Below are positions 7,147 through 10,012 of a stretch of 10,012 nt of DNA, one piece after another. Position 1 is the first letter of the stretch, and each line of letters begins with the position of its first letter. Under the pieces are notes generated by a model. That model did no database searches. It was not told the origin of the DNA and saw only the letters and a program-made list of their open reading frames with translations. The translations under genes and the position numbers were made by a program. The DNA is from Desulfobacter sp. (GTDB taxonomy: Bacteria > Desulfobacterota > Desulfobacteria > Desulfobacterales > Desulfobacteraceae), in assembly GCA_030145005.1 (NCBI GenBank), contig JAQYWJ010000065.1:1-10012 (forward strand), written 5' to 3'.

Positions 7147-7189
7147 AGCCGTTTGCCCTTCCTTTGGGGGGCAAGCGGCTTTTTTTTTT
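7147..7189 (+). terminator. Intrinsic terminator in the thi leader
   Basis: A 12-bp stem (AGCCGTTTGCCC at 7147-7158 with GGGCAAGCGGCT at 7169-7180, one wobble pair), a 10-base loop and a run of ten T residues (7180-7189). It lies about 50 bases after the TPP aptamer and just before the thiS ribosome-binding site. This placement indicates regulation by premature termination rather than by hiding the start codon. Confidence 0.92.
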
Positions 7190-7203
7190 AAGGATTTTTG
7201 CCT

Positions 7204-7401
7204 ATGAATATTTTTGTCAACGGAAACAAGGAACGCATAGAGCCCTGCACTTTGGCACAGTTGATCGCCTGGAAAAAGCTCGATGCAGGGGCGCTGGTTA
7301 TCGAACTTAACCAGCAAATCATCAAACAGGAATTTTGGCCGACAACTGAACTCCAGGACGGAGATCGCCTGGAGATGCTCAGTTTTGTCGGAGGAGGCTG
7401 A
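7204..7401 (+). CDS. thiS: Sulfur carrier protein ThiS
   Basis: A 65-residue ubiquitin-like protein that carries sulfur as a C-terminal thiocarboxylate for thiazole synthesis. The start MNIFVNG and the C-terminal FVGGG, whose last two glycines are the functional tail, are diagnostic, and the length is typical. The ATG at 7204 is preferred over a TTG two codons upstream, because the AAGGA site (7190-7194) is 9 bases from the ATG but only 3 from the TTG. This site directly follows the T run of the leader terminator. The end of the gene, GGAGGAGG at 7390-7397, doubles as the ribosome-binding site of thiG, which starts 2 bases after the stop, so the two are probably translationally coupled. Confidence 0.95.
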   Translation: MNIFVNGNKERIEPCTLAQLIAWKKLDAGALVIELNQQIIKQEFWPTTELQDGDRLEMLSFVGGG

Positions 7402-7403
7402 TT

Positions 7404-8177
7404 ATGAACGACGATGTACTTTTATTAGGTGGGAAAGAATTCAGTAACCGGTTACTGACCGGTACCGGGAAATTTGGCAACCATGGACAAATCCCCAAGA
7501 TGCTCGCGGCCAGTGGTTCACAGATGATCACTGTCGCCCTGCGTCGTGTCGATATCTCGGCGCAGTCTGAAAATATTCTTGAATACATCCCTAAAAATGT
7601 GACCCTGCTGCCGAATACATCCGGCGCCCGCAACGCAGAACAGGCCGTACGCGTTGCCCGTATTGCCCGGGAAGCCGGTTGTGGTGATTTTATCAAAATC
7701 GAGGTCATCACCGATATGAAATACCTGATGCCGGACAACTGGGAGACCTTGAAGGCGACGGAAATTTTGGCCAAAGAAGGGTTTCAGGTGCTGCCCTATG
7801 TTCTGCCGGACCTGCCCCTGGCCAAGCGTCTGGAAAATGCCGGTGCGGCAGCGGTTATGCCTCTGGGCGCACCAATCGGAACCAACCGGGGGCTGGAGAC
7901 CAAACCGCTGATTGCCATGTTAATTGAAAACGCTTCCGTACCGATCGTTGTCGATGCGGGAATCGGCAAACCTTCCCAGGCTGCGGCTGCAATGGAAATG
8001 GGAGCAGACGCGGTTCTGGTGAATACCGCCATTGCCACGGCCCGGGATCCGGAAGCCATGGGACGCGCCTTTGATCTCGCGGTCAAAGCCGGACGGACTG
8101 CCTACCTGGCTGAAATGGCCGAGGCGTCCACCCTTGCCCGCGCCTCTTCTCCGCTCACCGGATTTCTTGACGAATAA
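7404..8177 (+). CDS. thiG: Thiazole synthase ThiG
   Basis: Forms the thiazole phosphate ring from 1-deoxy-D-xylulose 5-phosphate, dehydroglycine and ThiS thiocarboxylate. The 257 residues form one TIM-barrel-type domain of normal length. The Schiff-base lysine is K98 in FIKIEV. Phosphate-binding loops are visible as MPLGAPIGTNRGL (152-164) and VVDAGIGKPSQAA (182-194), followed by ADAVLVNTAIA (201-211). The family more often shows PIGSGQG at the first loop; the PIGTNRGL form and PYVLPDLP (131-138) fit a subgroup found, to my recollection, in anaerobes with the short ThiF. It is tightly spaced after thiS. The next gene, thiH, follows only after 217 bases that contain an inverted-repeat element. 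Confidence 0.96.
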   Translation: MNDDVLLLGGKEFSNRLLTGTGKFGNHGQIPKMLAASGSQMITVALRRVDISAQSENILEYIPKNVTLLPNTSGARNAEQAVRVARIAREAGCGDFIKIEVITDMKYLMPDNWETLKATEILAKEGFQVLPYVLPDLPLAKRLENAGAAAVMPLGAPIGTNRGLETKPLIAMLIENASVPIVVDAGIGKPSQAAAAMEMGADAVLVNTAIATARDPEAMGRAFDLAVKAGRTAYLAEMAEASTLARASSPLTGFLDE

Positions 8178-8213
8178 GAACTATGAGTTGCCCTGAATTT
8201 AAACACTATGCTG

Positions 8214-8339
8214 AACCACGGAAAACACGGAAGAACACGGAAATGAGTTTAACTACTGATCAGCTTTGGCAGTCACCCAAAAGTAAGGATTGAGGGGTTT
8301 GCACTCTAACTTTCAGTGCTTTCCGTGTCTTCCGTGGTT
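8214..8339. repeat. Inverted-repeat element between thiG and thiH
   Basis: Terminal 19-base arms, AACCACGGAAAACACGGAA (8214-8232) and its complement at 8321-8339, differ at one position. The left arm belongs to three near-tandem copies of a 10-base unit built on ACACGGAA (8217-8242); the right arm holds two copies in reverse. The roughly 90-base interior has no open frame or known motif. There is no T run, so it is unlikely to end transcription. From memory, similar CCACGGAA/CACGGAA repeats are scattered through many environmental bacterial genomes, but that is unverified here. A small non-autonomous insertion into the operon is the likeliest reading. Confidence 0.82.
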
Positions 8340-8394
8340 ATAAACAGGAAATGTTGAACGATGGGTATTCGAATTCCATAAAGAGGATCAAATT

Positions 8395-9501
8395 ATGTCA
8401 TTCTATAAGGTAGTTGAGCAATACCGTGATTTTGATGTTCCCAATTTTTTTGACCAGGTGAGTGATGAGGACATCATCCTTAGTCTGGCCAAGGAAAAAC
8501 CCGGCCCTATGGATTTTTTGACTCTGCTGAGTCCCAGGGCTGCCGGACATCTTGAGGCCATGGCTCACAAAGCCCACCAGCTGACCGTGCAGTATTTTGG
8601 ACGCACGATCCAAATGTTCATTCCGCTGTATATATCCAACCACTGTAATAACGGCTGCGCCTACTGTGGGTTTAATCACAAAAACCCCATCCTTCGCCGA
8701 AAGCTCAGCCTGGAAGAGATTGAGATTGAGGCCAAGGCCATTGCCAAAACCGGCATGCAGCACGTGCTTTTTCTCACCGGCGAAGCCCAGCACATGACCC
8801 CCATGTCGTACCTGGTGGATGCGGCTCAACTGCTTAAGAAGCATTTTGCATCCGTGGCGATCGAGGTCTATCCGCTTGAGATTGAGGAGTACCGCCAACT
8901 CTACAAGGCCGGTGTCGATTCCATGACCATGTTCCAGGAAACCTATGACGAAGGCGTTTATAAGCGGGTTCATCTGGCCGGCAAAAAGATGGATTACAAC
9001 TGGCGACTCAACGGGCCTGAGCGAGCGGCGAAGGGCGGCATGCGGGTCGTCAACCTTGGGCCACTGCTTGGTCTTTCCGAGCCGCGTCGGGAAATGTTTT
9101 TCACCGGATTACATGCCAACTACCTTGAAAACAAGTATATCGATACCGAGGTTGCCATCTCCCTGCCCCGATTTAATGAGGCTGAAGGCGATTTTCAACC
9201 CGACTACCTGGTGAATGACAAAACCTTTGTTCAGTTCATGACCGCGCTGCGTATCTTTCTGCCACGTTCGGGACTGACCGTCTCCACCCGTGAAAATGCC
9301 AATTTTCGCGACCGCATTCTCCCCTTGGGTGTTACGCGTTACTCTGCCGGATCAAGCACCGGTGTCGGTGGATATACCGAGATACCGGACGGTCAGACGC
9401 CGCAATTCGAAATTACCGATGCCCGCAGCGTGGCTCAGGTGGCCGATGCCATTCTCGCCCAGGGTTATCAGCCGATTTATAAAGACTGGGACTGCATCTG
9501 A
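8395..9501 (+). CDS. thiH: 2-iminoacetate synthase ThiH
   Basis: A radical SAM enzyme that cleaves tyrosine to p-cresol and dehydroglycine, the glycine-derived precursor used by ThiG; its [4Fe-4S] cluster makes it an enzyme of low-oxygen conditions. The cluster motif is CNNGCAYC, with C84, C88 and C91, almost exactly where E. coli ThiH has them, and the 368-residue length agrees with the family. Other signatures are TGEAQHMTP (123-131), FQETYDEGVY (180-189) and SAGSSTGVGGY near the C-terminus. The ATG at 8395 has an AGAGGA site (8382-8387) 7 bases upstream. Its stop codon overlaps the thiF start by one base (TGATG), indicating coupled translation. The long gap before it holds the inverted-repeat element rather than a gene. 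Confidence 0.96.
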   Translation: MSFYKVVEQYRDFDVPNFFDQVSDEDIILSLAKEKPGPMDFLTLLSPRAAGHLEAMAHKAHQLTVQYFGRTIQMFIPLYISNHCNNGCAYCGFNHKNPILRRKLSLEEIEIEAKAIAKTGMQHVLFLTGEAQHMTPMSYLVDAAQLLKKHFASVAIEVYPLEIEEYRQLYKAGVDSMTMFQETYDEGVYKRVHLAGKKMDYNWRLNGPERAAKGGMRVVNLGPLLGLSEPRREMFFTGLHANYLENKYIDTEVAISLPRFNEAEGDFQPDYLVNDKTFVQFMTALRIFLPRSGLTVSTRENANFRDRILPLGVTRYSAGSSTGVGGYTEIPDGQTPQFEITDARSVAQVADAILAQGYQPIYKDWDCI

Positions 9502-10012
9502 TGAAAATAGGTATTGCCGGGGTCGGTGGTATCGGCTCCAACGTGGCCCTTAACCTGGTTCGAAGCGACGTCATGAGACTCAAACTGGTTGATTTCGACC
9601 GGGTAGAATCCAGCAACCTCAACCGTCAGTTTTATTTTGCCGACCAGATCGGCTTGTTTAAGGTCGAGGCACTTAAAATCAATTTAAGCCGCATTAACCC
9701 CAAGGTGCAACTTGAGGCGCAGGTTCAGCGTATTGACGCGCAAAACTGCTCTGAACTGTTCTCTGACTGCGACCTTATCGTTGAGGGTTTTGACCGCCAA
9801 GTGGATAAAAAAATGCTCATCGAAACCTTTGCCAACAAAAAGGAGGTGGTTTCAGCCTGTGGCATTGCCGGATCCGATTTGGCCGGCATACGTTCGCGCA
9901 GAATCGGCAACAGCTGCATTGTCGGCGACTTCACCACCGATTGTCATCAGGCCCCGCTTTTCAGCCACAAGGTAACCACCGTCGCCAATCACATGAGTGA
10001 ATTCATTCTCTG
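9501..10012 (+). CDS. thiF: ThiS adenylyltransferase ThiF (partial, short family)
   Basis: The first 170 residues of an E1-like ATP-binding protein; the gene continues past the right edge of the window. It would adenylate the C-terminal glycine of ThiS so that sulfur can be loaded. The N-terminus is a Rossmann nucleotide loop, GVGGIGSN (7-14), with no leader sequence, followed by VDFDRVESSNLNRQF (30-44), which carries the aspartate and arginine typical of ThiF/MoeB/E1 enzymes, and VEGFD (94-98). The start right at the nucleotide loop, about 20-25 residues earlier than in MoeB-like ThiF, suggests the short ThiF group of about 200 residues that lacks the zinc cysteine pairs. No CxxC pair is seen in the visible part, but the C-terminus is missing, so this is not settled. 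The ATG overlaps the thiH stop by one base. Confidence 0.9.
   Translation, partial: MKIGIAGVGGIGSNVALNLVRSDVMRLKLVDFDRVESSNLNRQFYFADQIGLFKVEALKINLSRINPKVQLEAQVQRIDAQNCSELFSDCDLIVEGFDRQVDKKMLIETFANKKEVVSACGIAGSDLAGIRSRRIGNSCIVGDFTTDCHQAPLFSHKVTTVANHMSEFIL

Noticed and set aside
8214..8242. Three near-tandem ACACGGAA units considered as a CRISPR remnant
   Set aside because: The units are contiguous with no spacers, and they form one arm of an inverted repeat.
8398..8973. 191-codon leftward open frame antisense to thiH
   Set aside because: It is the complement of well-conserved thiH coding sequence, has no recognisable domain, and would start inside thiH.

Overview
The window reads as a chromosomal segment of an anaerobic bacterium, most likely a sulfate-reducing Desulfobacterota of the Desulfobacteraceae type. 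That assignment is inference. It rests on the oxygen-sensitive ThiH route to thiazole, the short ThiF, a ThiG with the PIGTNRGL variant of the phosphate loop, and interspersed palindromic elements between ordinary housekeeping genes. No marker gene in the window fixes the taxon.

Layout. Positions 1-607 are AT-rich at the left and hold no convincing gene; at most there is the tail of a + strand gene in the first 84 bases and small open frames that may be gene debris. Next come three leftward genes: a metallo-beta-lactamase-fold hydrolase of the dihydropterin/DHPS-like group (608-1444), a winged-helix plus SAM methyltransferase (1631-2704), and threonyl-tRNA synthetase thrS (2828-4741), which ends in a strong intrinsic terminator. 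A 145-bp long imperfect palindrome (1485-1629) fills the gap between the hydrolase and methyltransferase genes. thrS is divergent from ribonuclease D (rnd, 4888-6018), which is followed in the same direction by diaminopimelate epimerase (dapF, 6131-6982). A 23-bp-arm hairpin lies between rnd and dapF.

The right third is a thiamin thiazole operon: promoter (from 6983), TPP riboswitch (7021-7098), intrinsic terminator (7147-7189), thiS, thiG, thiH and the start of thiF, which runs off the right edge. The parts form one pathway. ThiF adenylates the ThiS C-terminus, ThiS carries sulfur as a thiocarboxylate, ThiH makes dehydroglycine from tyrosine, and ThiG joins these with deoxyxylulose phosphate to form the thiazole. 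The riboswitch would shut the operon down when TPP is plentiful. A 126-bp inverted-repeat element (8214-8339) separates thiG from thiH.

I see no clearly new protein system here. The parts most worth a second look are the three unrelated palindromic elements placed between genes, a possible antiterminator pairing in the thi leader, and the unexplained left end.
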